Source: Rhodoflexus caldus
GTDB taxonomy: Bacteria; Bacteroidota; Bacteroidia; Cytophagales; Thermoflexibacteraceae
Reading direction: 5' to 3'
Assembly: GCF_021206925.1 (NCBI RefSeq)
Contig: NZ_JAJPRF010000004.1
Span: 186,001-250,000, forward strand
Length of the DNA: 64,000 bases
Shown: positions 56,405 through 64,000 of the stretch, piece by piece
Layout of the letters: each line of letters opens with the position of its first letter
Numbering within the stretch: position 1 is the first letter of the stretch
The notes under the pieces: model-generated
Told to the model about the DNA's origin: nothing
The model's database searches: none
What the model saw: the letters and a program-made list of their open reading frames with translations, nothing else
Position numbers and translations under genes: made by a program

Positions 56405-57169
56405 ATGCTCAAAGACAGATTTTTACTGAACGGCAAAGTCGCCGTTATTACAGGCGCCAGCAAAGGCATCGGCGAGGCTATGGCGGAAATTATGGCAGAA
56501 GCCGGTGCAAAGGTCGTTGTCAGCAGCCGCAAGCAAGAGGCCGTAGATGAGGTAGCCAACGCACTGAAAGCCAAAGGTTACGAAGCCATAGGCGTGGCCT
56601 GCAACGTAGGCGATGCCGCACAAAGACAGCAACTGATAGAAAAAACAATGGAAGCCTTTGGCGGCATAGATATTCTGGTAAACAATGCGGCAACGAACCC
56701 CGTATTCGGCCCCGTAGTGAATACCGACAGTGCCGCTTTTGACAAAATTATGGATATCAACGTAAAAGCACCTTTCGAGCTGGGCAAAATGGTGTTGCCC
56801 ATTATGCAACAGCGCGGCGGCGGCTCTATCATCAACATCAGCAGCATTGGCGGGCTAACCCCCGAGCCGGGCTTGGGCATTTACAGCGTGAGCAAATCCG
56901 CCCTGATTATGCTCACCAAAGTAATGGCCAAAGAATGGGGCAGAGCAGGTGTACGCGCCAATGTGATTTGTCCGGGGCTGATTCAAACCAAATTCAGCGA
57001 AGCCCTTTGGAAAAACGAGGAAATGTTAAGCAAATCCATTAAACACCTGCCCATTCAGCGCATCGGGCAACCCGAAGACCTCGCCGGCATTGCGCTGTAT
57101 CTGGCCTCAGAAGCCGGCGCTTATACCACAGGAGCCGTATTTTCGGTAGATGGCGGCTATGTTTGCTAA
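56405..57169 (+). CDS. SDR family NAD(P)-dependent oxidoreductase
   Basis: 254 residues, classical short-chain dehydrogenase. Cofactor motif TGASKGIG (16-23), NNAATNPVFG, catalytic Ser in INISSIGG, and the Y-x3-K pair in YSVSKSALIML. C-terminal DGGYVC. SSRKQEAVDE after beta-2 (Arg present) favours NADP. It resembles the FabG/DHRS4 group; the substrate is unknown. It has its own strong terminator. Confidence 0.9.
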   Translation: MLKDRFLLNGKVAVITGASKGIGEAMAEIMAEAGAKVVVSSRKQEAVDEVANALKAKGYEAIGVACNVGDAAQRQQLIEKTMEAFGGIDILVNNAATNPVFGPVVNTDSAAFDKIMDINVKAPFELGKMVLPIMQQRGGGSIINISSIGGLTPEPGLGIYSVSKSALIMLTKVMAKEWGRAGVRANVICPGLIQTKFSEALWKNEEMLSKSIKHLPIQRIGQPEDLAGIALYLASEAGAYTTGAVFSVDGGYVC

Positions 57170-57240
57170 TAAAACAATCAGAGTTGAAATTTTTGCATAA
57201 CATCTGTTTTTTGCAGCAAAGATTAACCGTACATTGTCGC

Positions 57241-57286
57241 AGTCGGAGGGTTTTGTAATAGAGTTGCACCCTCCGATTGTTTTTTT
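57241..57286 (+). terminator. Terminator after the SDR gene
   Basis: AGTCGGAGGGT pairs with ACCCTCCGATT (11 bp, one G-T) around a 16-nt loop, followed after one G by seven T. A related GGAGGGTTTTGT stands at 37208 but without the second arm. Confidence 0.85.
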
Positions 57287-57453
57287 GCAAATTAAAACCA
57301 ACTGATTATCAGCTAATTTTAATGCCGTTTATCACGCTGCATGTTTTTTTATCGTTTGCTATACTAATAAATTGTTAACTAATAACACGCACAACATCAT
57401 TCTTTTGCGTAATTTAACGGCGCATTTATTCACCAAATAAAACAAATCAGACA

Positions 57454-60400
57454 ATGAAGCAACTATTCAAGCTAAGTTGCTTTGTGCTGTTGTCGCTGTT
57501 TTCCGTAACAGCGTACGCACAAAGAACAGTATCGGGTAAAGTGTCTTCCGGGGAAGACAACAGCCCACTTCCGGGCGTATCGGTGGTTGTGAAAGGTACC
57601 AGCACAGGTACTACAACCGATGTGGATGGAAATTATCGGATTAACGTGCCGGAAAATGCTACGCTGGTTTTCAGCTATGTAGGATTTCTGAAACAAGAAG
57701 CCGAAGTTGGCAGCCGCAGTGTGATTGATATCGTTCTGCAACCTGACAACAAAGTATTGAACGAAGTGGTTGTAACCGGTTACGGTGTGCAAACCAAACG
57801 CGAACTGACAGGTTCTATTGCCAAAGTAAGCGGCGACCAAATCTTAAACATGCCCGTTCAGTCTTTTGAACAAGCGCTGCAAGGCCGTGCGGCAGGTGTA
57901 AACATTACTACCCCTAACGGTGTATTGGGCAACACTCCTATCATCCGCATACGCGGTACAAACTCCATTACTTCCGGTGCCGACCCACTGATTGTAATTG
58001 ACGGTATGCCCATCGTATCGGGTAACACCAGCAGCTCTGCCAACGCCGGTAACAACGCGCTTGCGTCTATCAACAACGCCGACATTGAGTCGTTCGAGGT
58101 GTTAAAAGACGCAGCAGCCACAGCTATCTACGGTTCGCGTGCTGCCAACGGCGTTATCTTGATTACTACCAAATCGGGTAAAAAAGGTAAGGCTCAGGTA
58201 AATTATGATTCATGGGTAGGCTGGACAGAAACATTCCGCCGTTTCAACGTACTGAATGCCGACCAGTACATTGAGATTAAGAACGAAGGCTATCGCAACA
58301 ACCCTATTCATGCAGGCGTAACCGAAGTAGCTCGTCCGTTCATCGGCCCTGATGGTCAGCCTGTAAGCACCAACTGGTATGACGTGGTTTTCCGTACAGG
58401 TTTCCAGCATAACCATACCGTATCCATTAACGGTGCAACCGACAAAACTTCTTACTTCTTCTCTGTCGGTTTCTCCGACCAAGAAGGTATGCTGCGTGCC
58501 AACAACTTCCAGCGCACCACTGCCCGTATGAACATCAACCATCAGGCAACCAAGTGGATGAGCGTTGGCGGTAACGTACAGTACACCAACACAGTAACCA
58601 ACAGCCCTCAAACCGGTTTGTTTGGCGCATTTGCTACCAACGGTTTAGGTCGTCTGCCTATTGTATTGGCTCCTAACATTCCTGTACGCAACCCCGACGG
58701 CACACCGGCCATTGATGCACCTAACAACCGTGCAACCACCGGCAATAACTTCCCTAATGCCGTAGGCTTTAACTGGCCTAACCCGTTATACGATTTGGAG
58801 CAAAATATTTCACGCTCTGCCACCGACCGTATTCTGGGTAACTTCTTTGTTGAAGTAAGACCAGTGAAAGGTCTGAGCCTGCGTACGGTTTACGGTATTG
58901 ACCGCCAAAACGTAGAAGACAACACGTTCCGCACACGCATCCACGGCGACGGTTTCCCATTGGGCACGGCTTTCAATACCTACCAGCGCAACTTGCAGTG
59001 GAACTGGCAAAATATTGCTACTTATAACAAAACATTTGCCGACAACCACAACCTGACCTTACTGGCAGCAACCGAAGTACAGAAGTTTAATTTGGACGGT
59101 TGGGGCGGTTCTCGCCAAGGTGTAGCGGATGACTTCTTCACCAGCTATCAAGGTAACTTTACTACCAACAACCCTCCGGTAGGTAACATTCAAACAGAAA
59201 ACGGTTTGATTTCTTACTTCGGCCGTGTAAACTACAGCTTCAAAGACAAGTACCTGTTTAGCGCTACTATTCGCCGCGACGGCTACTCTGCTCTTTCAGC
59301 TACTAACAAGTTCGGTACATTCGGAGCGGTTTCAGGCGGCTGGCGCTTGTCTGAAGAGGACTTCTTCAAAAACCTGAATCTGGAATTTATCAGCGACTTT
59401 AAACTGCGCGGCAGCTACGGTACAACCGGTAACACCAACATTCCTAACTTCGGTTCTCTGAACTTCTTTGGTTCCGGTCTGTACGGCGATTTGGCTACAT
59501 GGGTTTACACACAAGCAGGTAACCCGAACCTGAAATGGGAATCAAGCAAGAAAACTGACGTTGGTTTTGATGCGGCATTCTTCAACAACCGCCTGACCAT
59601 GGAGTTTGCTTACTACCTGAACAACATTTCAGATTTGATTATCGGCAACCCTCAGCCTCCTTCAAAAGGTATCCCGGGCAACTCTATCCTGACCAACATT
59701 GGCTCTATGCGCAACCAAGGTATTGAGGTTACTATCAACACTGTCAATATTGACAAAGGCGGCTTCAAATGGACAACCTCATTTAACCTGACTACTAACG
59801 AAAACAAAGTGCTTGCCCTGAATCAGGACAATGCCGATATCCAATTTACTACAGGTGGTTTGGAACTGACCAGCATTGCACGTGTAGGCTATCCCGTGGG
59901 CAGCATCTTTGCAGTACCTTGGGAAGGTGTAAACCCTGAAAACGGCCGCGCAATGTTCCGTCTGGCAAGTGGCCGCGTAGTACAATATAACCACGCTGCT
60001 CCTGCCGCTTCTCGTTGGACATTCGTAGATAACGGTCAGAATGCCCCTGCACCTACTGCTACAGACCGTATCATTGCCGGCAATACAAACCCTCGTTTCT
60101 TTGGCGGTTTTGACAATACATTCCGCTACAAAGGTTTTGACTTGGGCGTGTTCTTCCAGTATGCATTTGGTTTCTACCTGTACAACGGTACTCGTGCCGG
60201 TCTGCTCGACCAACGCATGTGGAACAACAGCACCGAAGTGTTGCAGCGCTGGCGTCAGCCGGGCGACCAGACCACTGTGCCTCGCTTGGTATATACTGAC
60301 AACTTCTCTAACGGTTCTGCATTTGCCATCACCCGTAACGTAGAAAAAGGCGACTTCATCCGCCTGCGCAACGTGAGCTTGGGCTACTCGCTGCCTGCTG

Positions 60401-60612
60401 ATGTGTTGAAGAAACTTTCTCTGACTAATGCAAGGCTGTACGCACAGGTGCAAAATGCTTTTGTGATTACCAACTACACAGGTAGCGACCCCGAAGTGAG
60501 CACTAACAGCCCGGGTTTGGGAGCAACAGCTACCAACATCGGCGCAGGTGTAGACCGTAACACATTCCCTCAGGCACGCACCTACTCACTGGGCGTTAAC
60601 ATTACCTTCTAA
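57454..60612 (+). CDS. SusC/RagA family TonB-linked outer-membrane transporter
   Basis: 1052 residues. Signal peptide ending YAQ (about 22), CarboxypepD-reg-like domain (about 24-105, TVSGKVSSGEDNSPLPGVSV), the SusC signature NEVVVTGYGVQTKRELTGSI, plug (LQGRAAGVNITTPNGV, IRIRGTNSITSGADPLIVID, AATAIYGSRAANGVILITTK) and a C-terminal barrel ending in NITF. With the SusD-like lipoprotein it imports an oligosaccharide or peptide. No polysaccharide-degrading enzymes lie nearby, so the substrate is open. Codon choice (many GGT, CGT, AAC, ACC) differs from neighbours and resembles the ribosomal genes, suggesting very high expression. Confidence 0.95.
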   Translation: MKQLFKLSCFVLLSLFSVTAYAQRTVSGKVSSGEDNSPLPGVSVVVKGTSTGTTTDVDGNYRINVPENATLVFSYVGFLKQEAEVGSRSVIDIVLQPDNKVLNEVVVTGYGVQTKRELTGSIAKVSGDQILNMPVQSFEQALQGRAAGVNITTPNGVLGNTPIIRIRGTNSITSGADPLIVIDGMPIVSGNTSSSANAGNNALASINNADIESFEVLKDAAATAIYGSRAANGVILITTKSGKKGKAQVNYDSWVGWTETFRRFNVLNADQYIEIKNEGYRNNPIHAGVTEVARPFIGPDGQPVSTNWYDVVFRTGFQHNHTVSINGATDKTSYFFSVGFSDQEGMLRANNFQRTTARMNINHQATKWMSVGGNVQYTNTVTNSPQTGLFGAFATNGLGRLPIVLAPNIPVRNPDGTPAIDAPNNRATTGNNFPNAVGFNWPNPLYDLEQNISRSATDRILGNFFVEVRPVKGLSLRTVYGIDRQNVEDNTFRTRIHGDGFPLGTAFNTYQRNLQWNWQNIATYNKTFADNHNLTLLAATEVQKFNLDGWGGSRQGVADDFFTSYQGNFTTNNPPVGNIQTENGLISYFGRVNYSFKDKYLFSATIRRDGYSALSATNKFGTFGAVSGGWRLSEEDFFKNLNLEFISDFKLRGSYGTTGNTNIPNFGSLNFFGSGLYGDLATWVYTQAGNPNLKWESSKKTDVGFDAAFFNNRLTMEFAYYLNNISDLIIGNPQPPSKGIPGNSILTNIGSMRNQGIEVTINTVNIDKGGFKWTTSFNLTTNENKVLALNQDNADIQFTTGGLELTSIARVGYPVGSIFAVPWEGVNPENGRAMFRLASGRVVQYNHAAPAASRWTFVDNGQNAPAPTATDRIIAGNTNPRFFGGFDNTFRYKGFDLGVFFQYAFGFYLYNGTRAGLLDQRMWNNSTEVLQRWRQPGDQTTVPRLVYTDNFSNGSAFAITRNVEKGDFIRLRNVSLGYSLPADVLKKLSLTNARLYAQVQNAFVITNYTGSDPEVSTNSPGLGATATNIGAGVDRNTFPQARTYSLGVNITF

Positions 60613-60632
60613 CACTTAAACTGAAGAACACG

Positions 60633-62096
60633 ATGAAAATCCAAAAATATTTGAAAGCATCGTTGCTGGCAGCCTTTACAACGCTGGCAGTAACCTCTTG
60701 TAATCAGGATAAAATCCTTGAACCGGTTCCATTGACCGCACTTTCCGATAAAAGTGCCTTTACAACCCCAGACCGTATAGCTGCACAATTGAACGGCCTT
60801 TATGCCAGTGTGAAATCGGGTCAGTTTTTGGGCGGCCGTATGCTGGTATATATGGATGTGCGCGGCGAAGACTTCCAAAACCGTACCGGTAACGGTGTAA
60901 CAGCGCTCTTTGCTTGGAGCTACAACCAAAACTCCGGTAACGCCGAGCCTCAAAACGCGTGGTCATCCGGCTATTTGGCTATTAACCGCATCAACGTATT
61001 CCTCAAAGGTTTGGATGACAACCCTACCGTTATTTCAACGGCACTTGCCAACCAATACCGCGGTGAAGCCCGCTTCCTGCGCGCCCTGTCTTACTACTAT
61101 CTGGTAAACCTGTATGCCCGTCCGTTCCCGCTGAACAACGGTGCCAGCCCCGGTTTGCCGCTGCGTTTACAGGCAGAAGTCGGCCCTCAAAACTCCGACT
61201 TGGCTCGCAGCACCGTAGCACAGGTCTATAACCAAATTCTGGAAGACCTGAACTTTGCCGAGCAGAACGTGTTGGCCTCTCACCCTTCTGCTTTGCTGAA
61301 TGTAACCCGCGCCCACCGCAATGCAGTGGTTGCTATCAAAATCCGCGTGCTGATGAGCATGGGACGCTATGCCGATGCCGTTACCGAATGTCGTAAGATT
61401 GTAGGCGGCACATCGGCTCCATTCTCTGCTCCTACGGGCGTACAGCACCGCTTAGCACCTACTTTTGCCAGCATATTCGCTCCCCCTTACACTACTTCAG
61501 AGTCTATTTTCTCATTCCCAATGACTTTGAACGATTTACCGGGTGTACAAAACGGTTTGGGTTCTTACTTTGGTGTTCCTGCACCTCCGCAAAATGCTAT
61601 TGCTGACTACAACCTCGACCCTGCAGGTATTCTGAGCAATCCGGCATGGACAGCAAATGATGCACGCCGTGCAATGACTGCCGTAGCTACAGGCCGCACA
61701 TTCATCACCAAGTTCCCGTTGAACCCCTACACCGACTACGTACCTATCGCCCGTTATTCTGAGGTGTTACTGAACTATGCCGAGTCATTGGTTCGCTCTA
61801 CCAACTCTGTTTCTCAATTGGCCATAGACTTGCTGAATGCCGTTCGCGGTCGCTCGGCTCCGGGTGCAACTTATACCTCTTTTGCTACGCCTGCCGAATT
61901 CCTGCAAGCCTTGGCATTGGAAAAACGCATTGAGTTCCTTGGCGAAGGTCTGCGTTCGTTAGACTTGCATCGCTTGTTGCAGCCGCTGCCTGCCAAAACA
62001 GGTGTTCCCGGCTCTGTAGCGCCAACCGATGCGAACTACATCTGGCCTATTCCTGATGCAGAACTGGCAGCTAACAAGCTGATGACGCAGAACTAA
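60633..62096 (+). CDS. SusD/RagB family nutrient-binding lipoprotein
   Basis: 487 residues. Lipobox AVTSC (about Cys23), SusD helical repeats (FLRALSYYYLVNLYARPFP, LNVTRAHRNAVVAIKIRVLM) and the C-terminal family block (PIARYSEVLLNYAESLVR, EKRIEFLGEGLRSLDLHRL, YIWPIPDAELAANKLMTQN). It sits 20 bp downstream of the SusC gene and forms the lid over the transporter. A terminator follows. Confidence 0.95.
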   Translation: MKIQKYLKASLLAAFTTLAVTSCNQDKILEPVPLTALSDKSAFTTPDRIAAQLNGLYASVKSGQFLGGRMLVYMDVRGEDFQNRTGNGVTALFAWSYNQNSGNAEPQNAWSSGYLAINRINVFLKGLDDNPTVISTALANQYRGEARFLRALSYYYLVNLYARPFPLNNGASPGLPLRLQAEVGPQNSDLARSTVAQVYNQILEDLNFAEQNVLASHPSALLNVTRAHRNAVVAIKIRVLMSMGRYADAVTECRKIVGGTSAPFSAPTGVQHRLAPTFASIFAPPYTTSESIFSFPMTLNDLPGVQNGLGSYFGVPAPPQNAIADYNLDPAGILSNPAWTANDARRAMTAVATGRTFITKFPLNPYTDYVPIARYSEVLLNYAESLVRSTNSVSQLAIDLLNAVRGRSAPGATYTSFATPAEFLQALALEKRIEFLGEGLRSLDLHRLLQPLPAKTGVPGSVAPTDANYIWPIPDAELAANKLMTQN

Positions 62097-62122
62097 TTCA
62101 TCACGAATAGATTGTTGTTTTG

Positions 62123-62158
62123 ATAAAGGCTGCCCTCTTATGGCGGCCTTTATCTTTT
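62123..62158 (+). terminator. Terminator after susD
   Basis: ATAAAGGCTGCC pairs with GGCGGCCTTTAT (12 bp, one G-T) around a 7-nt loop; tail CTTTTC. It closes the susC-susD transcript. Confidence 0.8.
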
Positions 62159-62263
62159 CAGCTAATTACAAATGGCATTGGGGAGTTTAGACACAGAATT
62201 TCAGATGTAAAAATCAGCGTTTACTCGCATCATCCGCCACTCCGCACGCCTATGCCATGCGGT

Positions 62264-62453
62264 TTAATCTGCTCAATTGATTAAGCAAGTGAGCAATTTA
62301 AAATGACCTTTCAAATTTACCGCAAAGCCCGCTGAGTATTACGCCAATAGCCGCTGAGTGTTTTTATGATGAATTTTTTCTTTGTGTACACTGCGGTTAA
62401 ACCTTTGCGCACTCCGCGGTAAAAAAGAACGCGTTAATCTGCTCAATTGATTA
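62264..62453. repeat. 20-bp direct repeats flanking R2 copy 2
   Basis: TTAATCTGCTCAATTGATTA occurs at 62264-62283 and again, identical, at 62434-62453. The two copies lie at the outer borders of repeat R2, which looks like a long target duplication or the remains of a recombination at the ends of the element. The stretch 62159-62263 has no recognised feature. Confidence 0.7.
62281..62445 (-). repeat. Dispersed repeat R2, copy 2
   Basis: Reverse complement of the type at 30257-30398, with a local partial duplication of about 22 bp (ACTCAGCGGCTATTGGCGTA beside ACTCAGCGGGCTTTGCGG). Ends TTTACCGC and GCGGTAAA as in copy 1. Confidence 0.7.
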
Positions 62454-62482
62454 TCTTTAATGAACCATTTAAACAACCTCAT

Positions 62483-63226
62483 ATGAAGCATGTAAAAAAC
62501 TGGCTGATAGTGGCTGCCTTGATTATTGCCGGCAGTTTGCAGGCACAGCCTTTCCGTCTGAATGGCGCATGGAGAGTTACTACTACGCAAGGGTTGCCTC
62601 AGGGCGCTCAAATGATTTACCTAATGAGCGATAACTACTTCGTTTCGGCAGTATTCAATGAAAAAGACAAGCAATTTTTCGGCATCCTTGGCGGAACGTA
62701 TCGCATAGAGGGCAATCAACTAACCGGCACGCTTGAATTTAACTCGGTAGATTCTACGGCGGTCGGCAGCAGCCAAACCTTTACCCTCTCACAATCTGCA
62801 GACGGTAAGACAATCTACATGGAAAGTTCTTATCAGGGGCAAACCAACAAAGAGGCATTGGAACGGATAGAATCTACCGCCACCACTCCCTTGACAGGCC
62901 TCTGGCGATTTGCAGGCCGCGTAGATGCGGAAGGCAAAGAAACTCGCTCGCAGCGCGGGCCGCGTAAAACCATCAAACTGCTGACAGGCAATTATTTTGT
63001 ATGGGCTGCCATCAATACGGAAACCAAGCAGTTTTTTGGCTGCGGCGGCGGCACCTATACGGCACAAGACGGTAAGTACACCGAAAATATACAGTTTTTC
63101 AGCCGCGACAACAGCCGCGTAGGCGCAAGCCTGACTTTTGATTTTCAGTTAAAAGACAAAGACTGGCATCACAAGGGCAAAAACAGCCGCGGAGAGCCTT
63201 TATACGAAATCTGGGCGTTGGATTAG
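62483..63226 (+). CDS. Secreted protein with two lipocalin-like repeats
   Basis: 247 residues from ATG 62483 (MKHVKNWLIVAALIIAGS); a frame 12 codons longer adds nothing of signal type. Signal peptide ending LQAQ at about residue 22. Two similar beta domains of about 110 residues: LNGAWRVTTTQGLPQGAQMI ... KQFFGILGGTY and LTGLWRFAGRVDAEGKETRS ... KQFFGCGGGTYTAQDGKYTE. The second ends in the family pattern FFSRDNSRVGASLTFDF and EIWALD. Function unknown. Confidence 0.68.
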   Translation: MKHVKNWLIVAALIIAGSLQAQPFRLNGAWRVTTTQGLPQGAQMIYLMSDNYFVSAVFNEKDKQFFGILGGTYRIEGNQLTGTLEFNSVDSTAVGSSQTFTLSQSADGKTIYMESSYQGQTNKEALERIESTATTPLTGLWRFAGRVDAEGKETRSQRGPRKTIKLLTGNYFVWAAINTETKQFFGCGGGTYTAQDGKYTENIQFFSRDNSRVGASLTFDFQLKDKDWHHKGKNSRGEPLYEIWALD

Positions 63227-63230
63227 CCCC

Positions 63231-63644
63231 CTACGGATGCGCCTCCACCCACCATTCGCCTCCTTCAAAGTACTCTTTCTTCCAGATGGGGACAGTGGTT
63301 TTGAGCGTATCTATCACATAACGACAGGCTTCAAATGCCTCTTTGCGGTGAGGCGTAGCCACAGCTACAACCACCGCAACTTCTCCGATAGCCAATCTGC
63401 CCGTGCGGTGAACAATCGCCAACTTTTTAACAGGCCATTGTTGTTCGGCCGTGCGGGCTATTTTCTCCATCTCGCGCAGTGCCATAGGTTCATAGGCTTC
63501 ATATTCCAGATGTGTAACCTGTCGGCCTTCGTTGCAGTTGCGCACCGTACCAATGAAAATATCAATCGCGCCCGCTTCGGCAGCAGCGCTGACTTCGGCA
63601 ATCACTTTTTCAACCGCAATCGGAGAGTCTGTCAAAGCAATCAT
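63231..63644 (-). CDS. moaE: Molybdopterin synthase catalytic subunit MoaE
   Basis: 137 residues. Family blocks: IDIFIGTVRNCNEGRQVTHL, LEYEAYEPMALREM, RTGRLAIGEVAVVVAV, HRKEAFEACRYVIDTLK and the active-site lysines in VPIWKKEYFEGG. With the thiocarboxylated MoaD it inserts sulfur into precursor Z to form molybdopterin. No other moa gene is in the window. Only 4 bp separate its stop from that of the convergent secreted-protein gene. Confidence 0.95.
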   Translation of the reverse strand: MIALTDSPIAVEKVIAEVSAAAEAGAIDIFIGTVRNCNEGRQVTHLEYEAYEPMALREMEKIARTAEQQWPVKKLAIVHRTGRLAIGEVAVVVAVATPHRKEAFEACRYVIDTLKTTVPIWKKEYFEGGEWWVEAHP

Positions 63645-63693
63645 ATTACATTGAGACAGCGCAATTTACAAAAACTCTTTGCACCGCATGAGC

Positions 63694-64000
63694 CTAACGG
63701 AAATACCACAGGTTGCGACGGCTGAGTTTCAGGTCTGAAAGTACGGAAGCACGTACATTGATGTCCAATGTATAGCCTGCACGCGGCCCGAAAGGAATCC
63801 AACTGACATTCATTACCCAGCAGTGCAAATCGCGGTAGATAGTAAACTGGGTAAAACTCAAGCCCTTAGCTTCAAAATCGTAGCCGGAGTTAAAGCCTAT
63901 CTTCCACTTTTCGGTCATTTTCAAATCGCCGTTGAAATTGAGCGTTTGCGTTACTTGCGAGGTTTGAAAGCCCATTTTGTTGTAGGAAAGGTTGTAGCTC
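63694..64000 (-). CDS. lptD: LPS-assembly protein LptD, C-terminal end (partial)
   Basis: The last 101 codons; the frame is open to the right edge. Sequence of outer-membrane strands: FNGDLKMTEKWKIGFNSGYD, LSFTQFTIYRDLHCWVMNVS, WIPFGPRAGYTLDINVRASV, LSDLKLSRRN. The YRDLHCWxM and WIPFGxRxxYTL blocks are those at the end of Bacteroidota LptD/OstA proteins, which insert lipopolysaccharide into the outer leaflet. The gene is 49 bp downstream of moaE on the same strand would be wrong; it lies upstream of moaE, ending 49 bp before the moaE ATG. Confidence 0.78.
   Translation of the reverse strand, partial: SYNLSYNKMGFQTSQVTQTLNFNGDLKMTEKWKIGFNSGYDFEAKGLSFTQFTIYRDLHCWVMNVSWIPFGPRAGYTLDINVRASVLSDLKLSRRNLWYFR

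Noticed and set aside
62159-62263. Short gene between susD and R2
   Set aside because: No frame with start and stop of useful length and no similarity noted.

Overview
The window reads as a chromosomal segment of a Bacteroidota bacterium, most likely of the Cytophagales. The evidence: a SusC/SusD pair, a type IX secretion C-terminal domain on a secreted amidase, a BtuB gene behind a cobalamin riboswitch with a nearby beta-propeller surface lipoprotein, a stand-alone MnmD, a GH3-family enzyme, a PadR/double-PspC pair, and promoters of the Bacteroidota form TTTG-N19-TAnnTTTG. No tRNA, rRNA, CRISPR array, phage or transposase gene was seen. Gene density is high and almost all genes look intact; the two edge genes are cut by the window.

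Layout. 1-1353: a Tat-exported sugar-isomerase-like protein (cut) and a secreted zinc phospholipase C-like protein. 1400-3123: rplC-rplD-rplW as a self-contained unit with its own promoter and terminator, cut away from the rest of the S10 operon. 3122-4018: AraC regulator. 4264-15956: a long minus-strand metal-homeostasis block (response regulator, histidine kinase, MgtC, MgtE, RND adaptor, four-helix bundle protein, CzcA-type RND pump, TolC-like channel, small outer-membrane barrel) whose gaps are filled with heptamer-based repeats. 16059-21938: PDH E2, M20 amidohydrolase, a threonine/serine dehydratase-like enzyme and ClpX. 22036-26257: B12 uptake locus. 26315-30124: T9SS-exported amidase, Fsr-like exporter, PKD lipoprotein and MarR regulator. 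30490-37186: smc, a MntA/HepT pair, a BH4-type pterin synthase and a Uup-like ABC-F ATPase. 37402-46675: exported lytic-transglycosylase-like protein, PadR/PspC, GH3 enzyme, small conserved genes, PPK2 kinase and an orphan HyuB. 47081-56183: PstS-like binding protein plus membrane GAF/SpoIIE phosphatase, DoxX, an unknown gene, KefB-like antiporter, aminopeptidase, mnmD. 56405-64000: SDR, SusC/SusD, a duplicated-domain secreted protein, moaE and the end of lptD.

How parts work together. The CusRS-like two-component pair heads the metal block and plausibly controls the tripartite pump and the Mg transport genes. The B12 riboswitch controls btuB, and a surface-propeller candidate lies three genes downstream. 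The PstS-like protein and the SpoIIE phosphatase are adjacent with no phosphate permease genes, which suggests sensing rather than transport.

Most unusual content: the isolated L3-L4-L23 cluster; several families of intergenic repeats (heptamer arrays with a conserved core, a roughly 140-bp element in inverted copies 32 kb apart, two further families of about 100 and 220 bp, and GCATGC-centred palindromes); a HepT-like protein whose RX4H histidine is tyrosine; a PTPS-type rather than QueD-type pterin synthase; and a promoter plus terminator that would produce a short RNA upstream of the 37.4-kb gene. All calls are from reading the sequence; no database search or alignment program was run.
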